Of a DNA stretch of 64,000 nt, positions 1-12,198 are shown piece by piece. The notes under the pieces are model-generated. The model was not told where the DNA came from. It ran no database searches and saw only the letters and a program-made list of their open reading frames with translations. The DNA is from Cristatella mucedo (taxonomy: Eukaryota; Bryozoa; Phylactolaemata; Cristatellidae). The DNA lies in contig WPIO01000012.1 in NCBI GenBank assembly GCA_009760855.2, positions 3,222,501 to 3,286,500 of the forward strand. The letters run 5' to 3'. Every line of letters begins with the position of its first letter. The stretch's first letter is position 1. A program made the translations under genes and the position numbers.

Positions 1-58
1 AGGGTCTTTATGGCTTTGTGGAGTTACAGACTGAGATACATTACATTACACATATTAC
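1..58 (+). mobile_element. LINE-B 3' tail
   Basis: Ends ggctttgtggagttacagac then an attaca-rich tail, identical in order to the LINE-B ends at 940 and 32940. Confidence 0.6.
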
Positions 59-59
59 A

Positions 60-300
60 TTTTATAAGGTTTTGTCACTAACTTTTTGGCTCCTTGGTTC
101 TCTTGTTCCAGCCTACCTATCCGAACTACTTTCAAATGAGGCATAGGTATCGGACCAACTGCTCTTTTGTCTTAAGTTATATGGTTGTGCCTCTAACCAA
201 CCTGAAATCCTTTGTGGAGATCTATAGTACAGTACCTGTGCCCCCAATATCTAAAACTGGCTACCGAGTGGCCGCCTGTCCAGAAGTGACCACATAGAAG
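60..300 (+). mobile_element. LINE-A RT fragment, decayed
   Basis: ggttttgtcactaacttttt, then cttgttccagcctacctatc cgaactactt and the GDRAFS...W region are recognisable but degenerate. Confidence 0.5.
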
Positions 301-414
301 AAAGTAGAAATTCACCTGCTCCTCTCCTGCTCCAGCATTCACTCTGAATGTGCAAAATGTCCCGTGGATGCTTAAGTGTGCTAAAAATTTTTGTGCACAG
401 TGTCACTAACCAAT

Positions 415-520
415 GGACATGCTTCCTTTCTACCATGTGCCCAGAAAGAGATTTATTGCCTTGGGTTGCTATGCAAGTTGTTTTGCTATTATTATTATTA
501 TTATTGTTATTATTATGTTT
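415..520 (+). mobile_element. LINE-A 3' tail with (ATT)n
   Basis: Block 'tgcccagaaagagatttatt' followed by a 35-bp ATT array, the same order as other LINE-A ends. Confidence 0.6.
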
Positions 521-936
521 GCTCGTAGATCGGCAGGTCGTCTGTAGTAGACATTGTGTTGCAGCATATTTTGCTGCCCCATCTCTCTACTTAAGATGTC
601 TTACCTCGAAGCAGCATTTAAACTTTTCGGGTCATTTCCAATCAATGCATCATCACTCACTCCTAGTATCTTGACTGATGGCGGCTCACCGGAGAAGATC
701 AAGAAGGCGAGAGTTTTGGTCTTGAATAGAGCTTTTGAAAATAGGTTGAGCCGTTGCCTCCACTTCAGCAGCGTCATTTTTTTCCAGTTTGCTATCGGGT
801 TGGAGGACCTTGCTCTTGGCGGCCGCATGTAGTGACACTGGTGGTAGTGTAACTGCATCCTCGGCAGCATCCATTGCAGTCGTCATCGTCGTTGATCAGG
901 GTGGGGTGGGGGAGGGAGGGAGGGAGAGATGGGGAT

Positions 937-1300
937 ATGTAATGTAGCGTAATGTAATGTATCTCCGTCTGTAACTCCACAAAGCCATAGAGACTATGTG
1001 GGTGTTACACAGGAGAGTTTTGCATAGCGCACTCACAGCCTAAGCGGCTTTCGGTACGCACTCGGTGGCCAGCAGACTTCATGTCACCCAACAAATAGAA
1101 ATTGGGAAGCATAGCAGAGTCAGGAGAGCAGTTGAGGTAGTGAGTAGCATGGAAGTAGCAGCTCGCTGAAAAAGATGAGCCCTAGTCGGCAGCAGGAGAG
1201 TAGTTGTCGTTGCGTAAGAATTGTGGAAGCAAGTTCCACAGTCTAGGACCTGCAGAGCTAAAGCTTCTGTCGCCAACGGTCTTTAAGCAAAGGAATGGGG
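937..1300 (-). mobile_element. LINE-B 3' end (CR1/L2-like)
   Basis: Minus-strand translation includes TVGDRSFSSAGPRLWNLLPQ, the typical C-terminal end of CR1/L2-type reverse transcriptases ('GDRAFS..APKLWNSLP'). It is followed by a 3' UTR and a (TGTAA)n tail at 937-965. Confidence 0.75.
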
Positions 1301-1487
1301 CAGCTAATTTATGGGATGGGAGGTGGCTCACGAACAACAGGCCAGCAAACTTCGATGAAGCTTCAGCTGCTGCTTTTCCTTGTTCGTTGCCTTGCCTTGC
1401 AGCTAGGTTGCATGCACTCTCCATAGTGCCACTGCGGCTGGTGCTCCAAGCCTATCATCTCGTTCTGCTTGCCTTCTCTCGTTGCAG

Positions 1488-1542
1488 ATTCCCGTGGCGT
1501 GTAAGACGTGCCCATGTGGCCACCAGTTTGCCAAGAGTCTCG
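1488..1542 (+). CDS. C16orf87: C16orf87-like exon: CKTCPCG zinc-ribbon half
   Basis: A 55-nt exon encoding [18 protein letters not shown] plus one base. It follows a strong pyrimidine-rich acceptor (ctctcgttgcag) and ends at donor G|GTAAAG. The human protein reads VPVACKSCPCGYIF at this point. Cys residues 5, 8 and 10 of the exon belong to the putative zinc site. Confidence 0.82.
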
Positions 1543-4540
1543 GTAAAGGTACGGCCTAGTTATACTTCTGCAGCTGCGACTGCCCCCGTCTTGAGGCTCT
1601 AGCCATCGCACTTGCTGCAGCCGCCCATTGCCACTACCTGCTGCTGCCGGTGCGATCTGCTAGCCATGCATGCTTACTGTCGCTTTGCCACCGACCTGTA
1701 ACCTACCTCGTGCCTCTCCACCATCACCACTGCAGTTGCCAACCTTCTGGGATATGTCACATCTCGCTTGACTACCTCTGTGAGGGTTCAGGGTGTTGGC
1801 ACGGGTGCAAAATATTGTCTATACTTCTGCTTTAGCTCTTGCCACTTGCAGGTATTCCTGCTTGTGTAGTACTTTCTTGCAGTTTCTGCAGAACCGAGGC
1901 AGCCCTGCTTGTCTGGGCGTTTCGACTGCAGCACCGCTTCTCGCCCATCAAGCAGCGTATCGACGTCGAGGATCTGCTTGCTTTTAGGTCCTTTCATTCT
2001 CTTGCTCCAGCCTACATATCTGCAACACATGTACAATCGACTCTGCTTATAAGAATATCGGATATAGGAATACTCTGCTTATAAGAATAGCGTATGGAAA
2101 TCATCCATATATGGGAATACTCTTCTTATAAGAATGCCTATTTTCCGGCCCGAGGGTATTCTTAAATGCAGAGTCGACTGTAGTTCCTTATCAGGGTTTG
2201 TATCCTACCACTGTTTAATAGAAGGTGCATCATCTTTTTGACGGCTAGCACACTGGGAAAATTGGGCACACCCGGTGATCTGGGCCACAGCCAGAAGATC
2301 GTATCGATACACAGAAGACACACAGAGGCACAGCTAAGCGACTTGAGTCAGAATAGCAGGTGGTAGGTGATGCTTAGCTTGATTGGGAAGTAGTTCGGAT
2401 AGGTAGGCTGAAATATGAGAATGAATGGACCTAAAAGTTAGTGACAAAACCTTGAAGTTGATGTGCTAGCGGCTTTGTGGGAAGTCAGTTCTGGTCGGTG
2501 AGAAATGGTGTAATGTGGCAACTGCCACATTTACGGCAGACAACATTAGCTGTAAAGTCTTGCACGAACTACTAATGTCTTACTGAGTATCTAAAGGTTA
2601 AGCTAGAAGGTTAGGTTAAGGTAAAGGTAAAGGTTAAGCTAGATCAGAAGTTAACATCAGCTAATGATATTGTACGAGTATGTAATGACAGTGCCCAATG
2701 CAAATTTTGGAATGCACCGAATAAAAACACGTCCCTTAGACACACGAGCACGCTTTCTCACAGTCACCCACACATGTGGATGCTCATGCACGAGAGACCA
2801 GACCGGGCAAATCGGTGCGAGAAAGCACAGTGTACAACTAGCTGCTCTTAGTGTACACAGAACAGTCACAATCGACGAAACACCCCATGCTTTGCTTGCG
2901 GAACTCCAGTCAGACACACTGCTGTCTGCAGCGTGCTTGACCTTGACACATGGCCTCGATTGCTGTGGCAGATACGTGCAGCCTTATAATGTAATGTAAT
3001 GTATCTCCGTCAGTAACTCCACAAAGTCATAAAGACCATGTGGGTGTTACGCAGGAGAGTTTTGTATAGCGCACTCACAGCCTAAGCGACTTTCGGTACG
3101 CATTCGGTAGCCAACAGACTTCGTCTCACGCAACAAAGAGAAAGTGGGAAGCATAGCAGAGTCAGGAGAGCAGTTGAGGTAGTGAGTAGCATAGAAGTAG
3201 CAGTTCAGGACCGCTGAAAACGATGTGCCATAGTCGGCAGTTGGAGAGTAGTTCTCCCTCAAGCCCCTCCCCACACTGCACTGCAAAGCTGCTTCCCCCA
3301 GGCATCGGCATCCATGAAAGTACACCGGCATTCCTGACAGCTTCTCTTTCTGTCTGCCCCAATTCTGCTGCACGGCATGCCATCTCTGCTCAGCCAGGTG
3401 CTTGCTCGGCCAAGGCAGGTAAACAAGGCCTTGCCCCTCCCACTTTGCTGCCTACCTGCAATGGCTCATGCTGCGCCCTCTCCTGCTTGCTGGTAAGGTT
3501 GTGCTCTAGGCGATCTCTGTTGCAGCGGTTCTCAACCTGTGGGTCGCGACCCCTTTGGGGGGGGGGTGGTCGAACGTCTCCTTCACAGGGGTCGCCTAAG
3601 ACCATCGTAAAACACGCATTTCCACATTTCGCACACAATAACTTTATTTTTTGGTTGGGGTCGCCACGACATCATCATATACATAGCATCATCGTGGTGA
3701 AGTAGCATGGTGCAGTAACATTCCACCAGTGAGGGCAAGTCCGAAAGAGGATTGGGGAGAAAAGTTTTTGCAATTCAAAATGGTTTCATCACTGTAGAGT
3801 TTATAGTGATGTGGTACCCTGTCGGCCGACAAGCAACTGCCAGCAAAACCCCACAGTGTGCCGTTAAGGTTAGAGGTTAAGGTTAAGGTTAGAGAGACGT
3901 CTTGGCCCCAGTGGCCGACGGGCAGCCGATCTGGCCACAAGATTTTTCAGCCATCATCGGGGCAAACGTTTTGGTTTCGTCGGCTACCCATTTGCTTGGA
4001 CGGCTATAAGCTTTCTCAAATTAAATGACGAAATCAACTTACTCGTTATGGGGGCCAACCCAGTGTTACTCAGAAATTGCAAAGTCCTAAAATCCCTAAA
4101 AATGAACTTGGGCATCACATTTCCTCTAGCCTCGGCACGAAATCTGGTTGTCATGCTCCTACCTCTTGTGTTGCTGACCCTAGATCTTAGCCCAGGAGTG
4201 AGACACCGGCTCTTCACAACCCAGGTCGTGGGTTGGAGTCCTTAAGCAGACAATTGTTATTACCCACTGCAAGGGTGGGTGATAGCTGATAACATTCTTC
4301 TGCTGCTATATAAATAAGGCTGTTTGATAAACTAACATTTACTTTTATTTGAGCGACCCACTAGAATAACGTATTTAAATCCCTAACACGGCATTTCTTT
4401 TACAAGGGTAAATAATAACTCCTACACAAACATTAACAAGTTGAAGTAATAGCAGATAACTGACTGAGCAAGCACCTGTCTGTCACGTCTTGTTTTGTTC
4501 TGACTGCTTGGTCAGCATGTATGAGTCTGTTTGTGTTGGA

Positions 4541-4630
<90 letters not shown>

Positions 4631-7600
4631 AAGTGAGAGTGAGAGAGGGAGAGGGAAAGTGAGAGTGAGAGTGAGAGAGAGAGAGGGAGAGTGAGAGTGA
4701 GAGAGGGAAAGTGAGAGGGAGAGTGAGAGAGAGAGAGAGGGAGAGTGAGAGTGAGAGAGGGAGAGAGAGAGTGAAGAAGACAGACAGTCAGGAAGAAAGT
4801 GAGAGCTACGGAAAGAAGAAAACGAAGTCTGTACTGGTTGGTTAGGCTCAGTGGCTGGATTTGAAGTTCCCTACCTGATGTTGTCGATAAGTAGCTCCTA
4901 CGGTGCGACTGCTGCAGAGGCTTAAGCAAAAGAGAAGCAGTTGCACATGCCAGCTGTCGCTGAAACTGAGATCACGATTATTGGTCACTGCCTTCCCTGC
5001 GTAGTTGCTTGGTGCTTGGAGACGTCATTCTAATGCGCTGTTTCGATCTCCTTCACCTTCCATCCTCGCACTGTATGGGCCAGCCAAGCGGGAGCTCAAG
5101 GTATGCCGGCTCGCCATGGGACATTGCCTCCACCCGCGGTGCCATAAGAGAGCCGCAGAAAGGCTCCTCAAGTCCTCTCGGAGAGCAACGAAGAGGGGTT
5201 TCATTTGTCGTCCTTGAACAACAGAGGCTACGCTGTTTCTGCGCCTGTCTCTGGGTGCTAATTCCGGAACCTTGGTTCAGCTGGTGCTGCCACGGCGTTG
5301 CCACGATGCTCACCTGCCTGTGTCTTTGTCCCGAGCATTAGCAGGTGCTTGCTGTCTGCCAGAGGCGAGGCAGAGCCACAGGCAGTCCTCTGTGTCGGGC
5401 TTGCCTACTGTCCGATGCTGACCAAATCAAACAGATCACGAGTGTGGACATACGGATCTTCTACCGTACCTGCTTCGCAGACAATGGTTCTCAACAATGC
5501 ACAAAGCCACAGGCGTTGAAAAAATATGCAGAACAACCAGACCTACTTGCTCATCTCAGTTTATACCAGCGATGCCGGGCTGTTCTTGTAACCGAGTGGC
5601 TTGCCAGTGACCCGAAGTCGAGGTCATTGTACTATGGTTCTTGCCGTGCTGCTGTGAACTGTGGCCTTCGAGAATGCCAATGGCTAGTCTGGATTGCTTT
5701 CAAGTGGAAGGTCGCTTTCGACTGCATCCGGCTGGTCGGCCTTTGGGAAGCATGCAGCAGATGCCAGCATGGCTTCTTCGTGTTGTGGTGGGGGGGGGGG
5801 CTGGCGCATTGTTTCAATCGCTGTCCGAAAGACCGGCCACATGCTGATGCTATCGCGAGCCGAAGGAGTGCTAGCCACGACGCCTTTCGGCAGCGGTGAG
5901 TTGCCGTTCGTCGGAGCTGAGAGCAGGTGGCCTGCACACTAGCTGCTTGCAGATGGTCGGCAGCAGCAGCAGCAGCAGGAGCAAGCTCTGCAGCGCAGGA
6001 TCGACAGGCCGAGGCGCCTGCAGCAGACGGCCAGCAACCTCTACTACGACGTCGTCGCCCTGTACGCCCGACGCAAGCCGGTAAGTCAGGCGGCAGTTCA
6101 GTCTCATCTTCCTTGCGGCATTTCGCATGCGGCTATTCGCGTGTGGATGGCAGCAAACTGGTTCTAACAAGATGATGGTAAAGCCAAATTACCAGCTATG
6201 GACGAATTCAGTGCTACTCAGAAATTGGAAAATCTAACCTTCAAAATAGGCACAGCCAGCATATCAGCATAGCATCACGTCTGTAAGTATCTGCCTGTCC
6301 TCTTCCAAAGTAAATTTTCACTAGATGACCACATCAGCTCAATTGTCGAGTCTGCCAACTTTTCATCTCCGTAGCATTACAATAATTCGGGCTCCATTAG
6401 ATATGGACTGGCAGGCAACAGGGTGGCAGAGGTCGCCCTCCCCTCGGGAGCTGGGGAACTGGCACTGCTTGCACAGCCGTCGTGCTAAGCCATGCTGCTT
6501 CCTCCACATACGCTCTCTCCTCTCCCGCTGTGGAAGCAGGTACAGATGCCGGCTTCTCGCGTGCCCGAGTTGCCTGTCAGATGCTAAGGCTGCCCGCTGC
6601 TCTGCTCAGTTTCCTTGCTCAGGCTCGAACTCCACTGACAGCGCTCCAGGCTCGGGTCGTTCGCTCGGCGAGCCCGAGCCTGGAGCGCTGTCAGTGTGTA
6701 CCCTCCGTGTCTCAGCACAAGGAGGCTCTGACTAAAGCTCACCGGAAGGAAGGCTGTCTGCACGTCGGCGCTGTGTGCCAACCGCGTTAGCTTGCAAGCT
6801 ATGTCGGCGCCGAGGTGCCTGCTTGCAGCCAGGGTTTGCTGTGTATACTCTTCCATCTCTCGTGCCGTGTGCGCCTGACTGTACGCAGCAGCTGCAGCCG
6901 CAGTCCTGGACGCCGCCGAGCTCATCTTCGCCGGACGTCGTTTCCTCAACTCGCCGCGATGCATGGCAACCTGTCAGGTGTTGGACTTTAGTCGGGCGAG
7001 TGTGTGCGTGCGCGCACTCGAGAGCTGACCGACCCACGCGTGCGCGCCGGTCGTGCAGCCAGGTTTTTTCGAATGGGGCAACTACTAAGATAACTGTTTT
7101 CGACATTTGAGACCCAGGTTCAACTGCTGACACCAATGAGGCCATTCTTTTCTTGCTTTGCGGAGACGACAAGGCGAGCGCAATGAGAGCCTCGCGGATG
7201 TGTAGCTTTCTTCGCGCTAGACTTGGTGCTAGACGGCTGTTGGCTCAAAGCTTTGCTGCCACTTCTGCTGCCGCGTGCGCTGCTTCCACTGTCGTATTCA
7301 TCGTCAGTGACACCGTGCATTCCCATTGGCCCGAGGGACTCATTTGTTTCTACACTTCGCTTTTATTCGAGCGAAAGGGTTTTGAGTGAGCTGGGAAGAA
7401 AGAACCAGCATGTGCTAGTGCCATTCGGAGCTAGAGCCCAGTTGGCTGCATGGTGCCCACCCGTGTGCCTAGCAAAGGCGATCTAGCCGTGGCCTCTGCC
7501 TGAAAGCTGCAACGGCTTAAGAAAAACAGGACTCGGCAACTTCTCGGCCAGTCAGATGCTGCTTGTGCATCTATTGCGTATGCATGTACTGGGTGCTGCA

Positions 7601-7780
7601 TCCAACCTACTGCTGCTGCATCCAACCAACTGCTGCTGCTGCAATCGGTGCCCAGACTCAATCCACCGCGGTGCATGAACTGTTAGTTTGTCTGTCTCCT
7701 TCTCTGTCTCTCTTATCTCTTTGTTTGTCTGTCTCATTCTGTCTGTCACTCCTTGTGTCTTTTGTCTGTCTGTCTGTCTG

Positions 7781-7869
<89 letters not shown>

Positions 7870-10800
7870 GTCTCGATCTCTCTGTCTCTCTTTCTCCTCT
7901 ATTTCTGTCTCTCTATTTCTGTCCCTATTTCTGTCAGTCTGTCTCTCTCACTCTCTTACTGTCTTGTCTCTGCATTTCCGTTGTCTGCATGTTCCCCTAT
8001 GTCTGTCTATTGAGCTCTATCTGTTTAACTCTCGAAACAGAGTGCGAGCCAATTCGATGGTGTGCTAGAGTGCCACTTAGACTGCCAGCAGTACCACATA
8101 CAAGAGCATGCTGGGGCTGGCATGGTACACTTACGTGGCTTTCTGCCTTGAGCTATTCTCATCCAGTCCCGTGCCATCTGTCACGGCAAAGCACCAAATA
8201 TTCTGCTCTTCCTCGGCGGTTGCATGCATGGTGGTGGCGCTATTTGCATTGGCAGGTGGTAAAGCGCCACGGTGGCGGCAGCGCTAACAAATCGGATGCT
8301 GCCACTGCTGCTGCGGCGCCCCTGAGGCGGAAAGGCTTTTTGAAAGTCTCGTCTGCCGGTGGCAAGGTAGCTGTTTGCTCAGCTGTGTGGCTCTAGATAG
8401 CCTGCAAGCACGCTGTAGTCTCGGTGTGACCACTGGCTCCCCCTACTGGCAAGTACTTCCCACAGCCCAACACCTGCCGCAAGTCCATCAGCCGCTCAAT
8501 GTACATTAATAACCAAGTCAGCAAACCCTCGGAAAGTGTTCTGTTGTTTGCCGTAGTTAGTTTGCCAGTGCCTCTCCGGCCACGCTCACGAGTCTAACCT
8601 GTAGAATGCACCTCGGCCACTGCTGCTGTGTCATCCGAGCACTAACTGTCCCCCACCCGCTTTGGCTCGACTCGCCAGCCGGTGCACGAGCCTCGCGTGC
8701 TCTCGGTCGACTCGCTCTATCCGTCATGCCTGTGTGAGCCGTGCAGCAGCTGGCCAGCGGTTCGCAGTGTCTGTGGCTGCAGCCTCGCTGCATGGTAATG
8801 GAGCGTGCATGTGCCAGCGCTGCTGCTGCTGCCTTGGCCTCAGCAGTCAGTGTGGAGGGGGGGGTAAGCGCTCGCCTTTGGCCGTCAGGCTTGCAGGCCT
8901 ATGTCTCCTATGTCTGCAATGATATTGGCAAACATTTCTTGTAACTTTCGTGGATTTCGAACGGGTGGTCTCACCGGTTTCGCTCACTGTGCACTTTAGT
9001 GAGAGCACTGGTGGTGAGCCGTGCTTGCTTGCCCTATGAATAGCACGATCGCTTGGCGGTGCCGCAGCCAGTGGCCTAGAATGCAGACGTCGGTGCTTGC
9101 TTGCGCTGCTCTTCTTTCTGATTCCCAGATTGCAGTAGCCCGTGGTCTGCGTCCGATCATAGCTCGTGATCGAATGCCACATCGAATGGCTGCTGCTACT
9201 TCCTGCTTATTGCTGTGGATACTCGACACGAATGGAAAGAGTAGGGTGCAGCCACTGGTCGACGGCTGGTCTGTGACGGTTGTGTGGCATCGGGTTTTAT
9301 TGCCACTGCTGTGAGCATTTGTGAGAGGGGGAGAGGGTACATGGGGTTTGACCGGGTAAACCGTACAACACTTTCAGTGTAGCTCCAGATGAGACCAGCA
9401 GGCTTTGTGGACTGGGTTGGATCATATGCTAAAAGGATGCTTTGAAACTGCTGCTGCCTGCAGCCTAATCCAGATCGATTTGATGCTAGATGCCTGAATT
9501 TATTATCAGCTCATGCCCTACCCCAATCCTTCATCCTAATCAGACATGCTTGTTTATGATTCTTTTGTGAAGCAGAGTAGGTAACGTTTGCCATGTCCAT
9601 CACAGGCTGTACCTCACTTCCACAGGCAACTATGTGCCCTTCTCTGGACGAGTCGATGACCAACCCATTGCATGCTTTCGTAGCAACAGTGCCAGCAACA
9701 GTGGCCGCTGCTCTCAAGCAAGCTGTCAGAGAGTCTCAGTGGCATGGCCGTCTTAGCACTTCGCCGTGCTGCTGCCAGCCTTCCGAACAGCATGGTGTGC
9801 ATGAACCCCTGCCAAAGCTTTTTCGAGCGGCTGTCGGGTGCCACGGGTAGCCACCGCTGCTGCAAGCCGGCCTGACTAGCTGACCTGCTATTCTGCTTTT
9901 GCCTTAGCTTGGCTATGGCTAGCAAGGCCGGATCCTGTGGAAGAATGTTTGGCTAAGGCAGCCTGGCTTTGTGCTCTCTCTACCGAGGTATTGCACCCAG
10001 TCTTCGAGAAGCCGTGCATTTCCTGTCTCTCCAGAATTCCGGGGCTTTTATTTACTTTGCCCTTTCACTGCAAGCAATGGTGGTGACAGCCGTTAATGCT
10101 TGTCTGCTGCCACATAAAATGAGGCTGTTCAATCAGCTGATCTTTACTTTTTCTCTTACCTTATCGGACCCTTACCTCCCGTAAGAGGCAGCTTGGCTTA
10201 ATTATTCCGATGGCTAGTTCAGGTGCTTTATAAAGTCGAAAAAACAGCAAGTGCTAGCAGCCAGCACCTACCGGAAGTCCTTAGCACCCGCCTGCCTTTG
10301 AACCACATGCCAGGCATGCCAACGACCAACCGAAGGTCGAAAGCTACACGGGCTGCAGTGCATCGGCATTTCCTTGCTGGGCAATAGTGGTGCATCGGCT
10401 TGTTATTTAGCTAAAAAGGAAAAGCAGGAACTACCCTGCACAGGATGTGTGGGGATGGGGTGACCGGGAGCTCGAAAGCTGCGACTTGCTGCAGAGGATG
10501 AAGTCACGGGTTGGCTGCTAAACTGTCACATTCGTCAGCAGCAGTACCACAACCTTTGTCACGGATGCACTCGTGTCTTCAGTCCTGGGAAATTTTTTAT
10601 TTATATATGTAAACCCACGTAGAGTGCAACCTTCGAAGACACCCAAATTGGACACCCAAATTTCCTAAAGGCAATTTTGTCGATTTTCAGAGTCTCATTA
10701 TCGGGCTGGCTACATCTTGTTTCGAGCTTTTACTAGGACGCTGTTTAGTCGGACTTTTTGCTCAATGTTATAGCAGCTGCACATGCATCACCTGCTTTGT

Positions 10801-12134
10801 GTCGGGCACTACTACTTGCATCGAAGCAACGACTACGGGCCTGCAGAAAAATTAGCAGATTTTACCTGCCTCATTTGTAAAGTGGTTGAAAAGCCTTAAC
10901 GGCTATCACCACTGCTTGCAGTTGGCAATAAAGGATCGCCCACTGCATGGTACGAACCCATGGCCTCGGTCATGAAGAGCAAGCACCTTACCTCTTGGTC
11001 TGTCATGGCCCAGTAAAATGGACCACGTGTGAATGCTCTGACTCTATTGCTTACCTCACTGTTATTCAGCCGGGATTCATGTCACTTTTCGAATTTTCAG
11101 ATACTAATTTTCAAATATTAAACATCACTATCTGTTTGACTTTAGTATGTGCAAGCCAGTCATAACTTGCATGCCGCTGCCACCTTGATTCTAGATTAAT
11201 CCCATTCTATTTCCTGCAGGCCATCTGTCCAAAGTGTGTGGGCTGCCGAAATGTTTCCTCGCACGCATTCTGTCCACTGCTGACACCAAGGTTGCCATCT
11301 TTATCTCTGACATTGCGTGCAGTGTTTTTGGCCACCGGCACTGCTCGAAACGCCTACGATTGTTGACAGAACAAGCGGTCGGCTGTCTCGGAACACAGGC
11401 GGAAGGCGGCAGCCGGCGGTGAGACTGTCAAGCGAAAGAGAGGCCGTCCGAAGGGTCCTGCTGGTTCACTGAAGGGTGGCAGTGGACGCAGTGCGCACCT
11501 ACTGAACAGGGTCGCTCGACCTAAAACCGGTGGGTGGCAGCTGCCTGGCTGTGCTGTTAAGGTAATGTGTATGCTGTTGCCACTGCCTAAACGTTCAGTC
11601 CTGTTAGCCGTTTTAGATTTGTGCATTCATGCTGCACAATAATTTAAGCTGCCTGCAAAGCAGGCGTGAGCCTTGCAGCTGCAGTGGTGGGTCTCGGACC
11701 TCAGCTAGTCAATCAGCCAGCAGCATAACCTGGCAGCTCTGGCCATTGTAGTGCTGACGAATAGTCAGCAATGAAAGGTTACTTACGTAGCAAGGGACTA
11801 GGGACCAATATCCTAATATCAGAATGTCACTATTAGGCAGGCTCTATCTTGCTTTTGAGCTTGTTCGAGGGAGCAGTCATGTTGGACCTCTTACTCAACA
11901 CTGTATTGCAACTGCACATGGAGCCCCTGCTTTGCTTTGAGGGCTTCTACTTGTCTCTCGGATGTGACAGCCAGTCTTCGGAATATGTATGTACTGTATG
12001 TGTGTGCTAGCTCTATTGCAAGTTGGACGTTTGAGCACCATTGTCTACCAGTTAAAAAAAATCAGCAGGTCTTCATTTTTTAGCAGGGTTACAATTATAT
12101 ACGTACGTAAGCGCCCCATACACATGCAAGTACA

Positions 12135-12198
<64 letters not shown>

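Noticed and set aside
2590-2645. Telomere-like ggttaggttaaggtaaaggt words (also at 3865-3895)
   Set aside because: Short and irregular, not (TTAGGG)n or another telomeric unit.
5641-5895. Alternative coding frames around the G12 run before the RR-rich exon (for example [20 protein letters not shown])
   Set aside because: Protein-like in two frames and a GTGAGT donor follows at 5899, but the C16orf87 family joins 1542 directly to 5953 in phase, so there is no place for it without transcript evidence.
7120-7326. Protein-like minus-strand frame ([18 protein letters not shown])
   Set aside because: No splice borders, and the complementary plus frame is equally open; probably chance.
7563-8013. 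Long Ser/Leu open frames (also at 35575, 50813, 53678, 55246, 4483)
   Set aside because: They are translations of CT/GA microsatellites.
11220-11290. Zinc-finger-like [19 protein letters not shown] after a good acceptor
   Set aside because: No donor in phase and no matching family pattern; its end phase does not fit the AT-hook exon.
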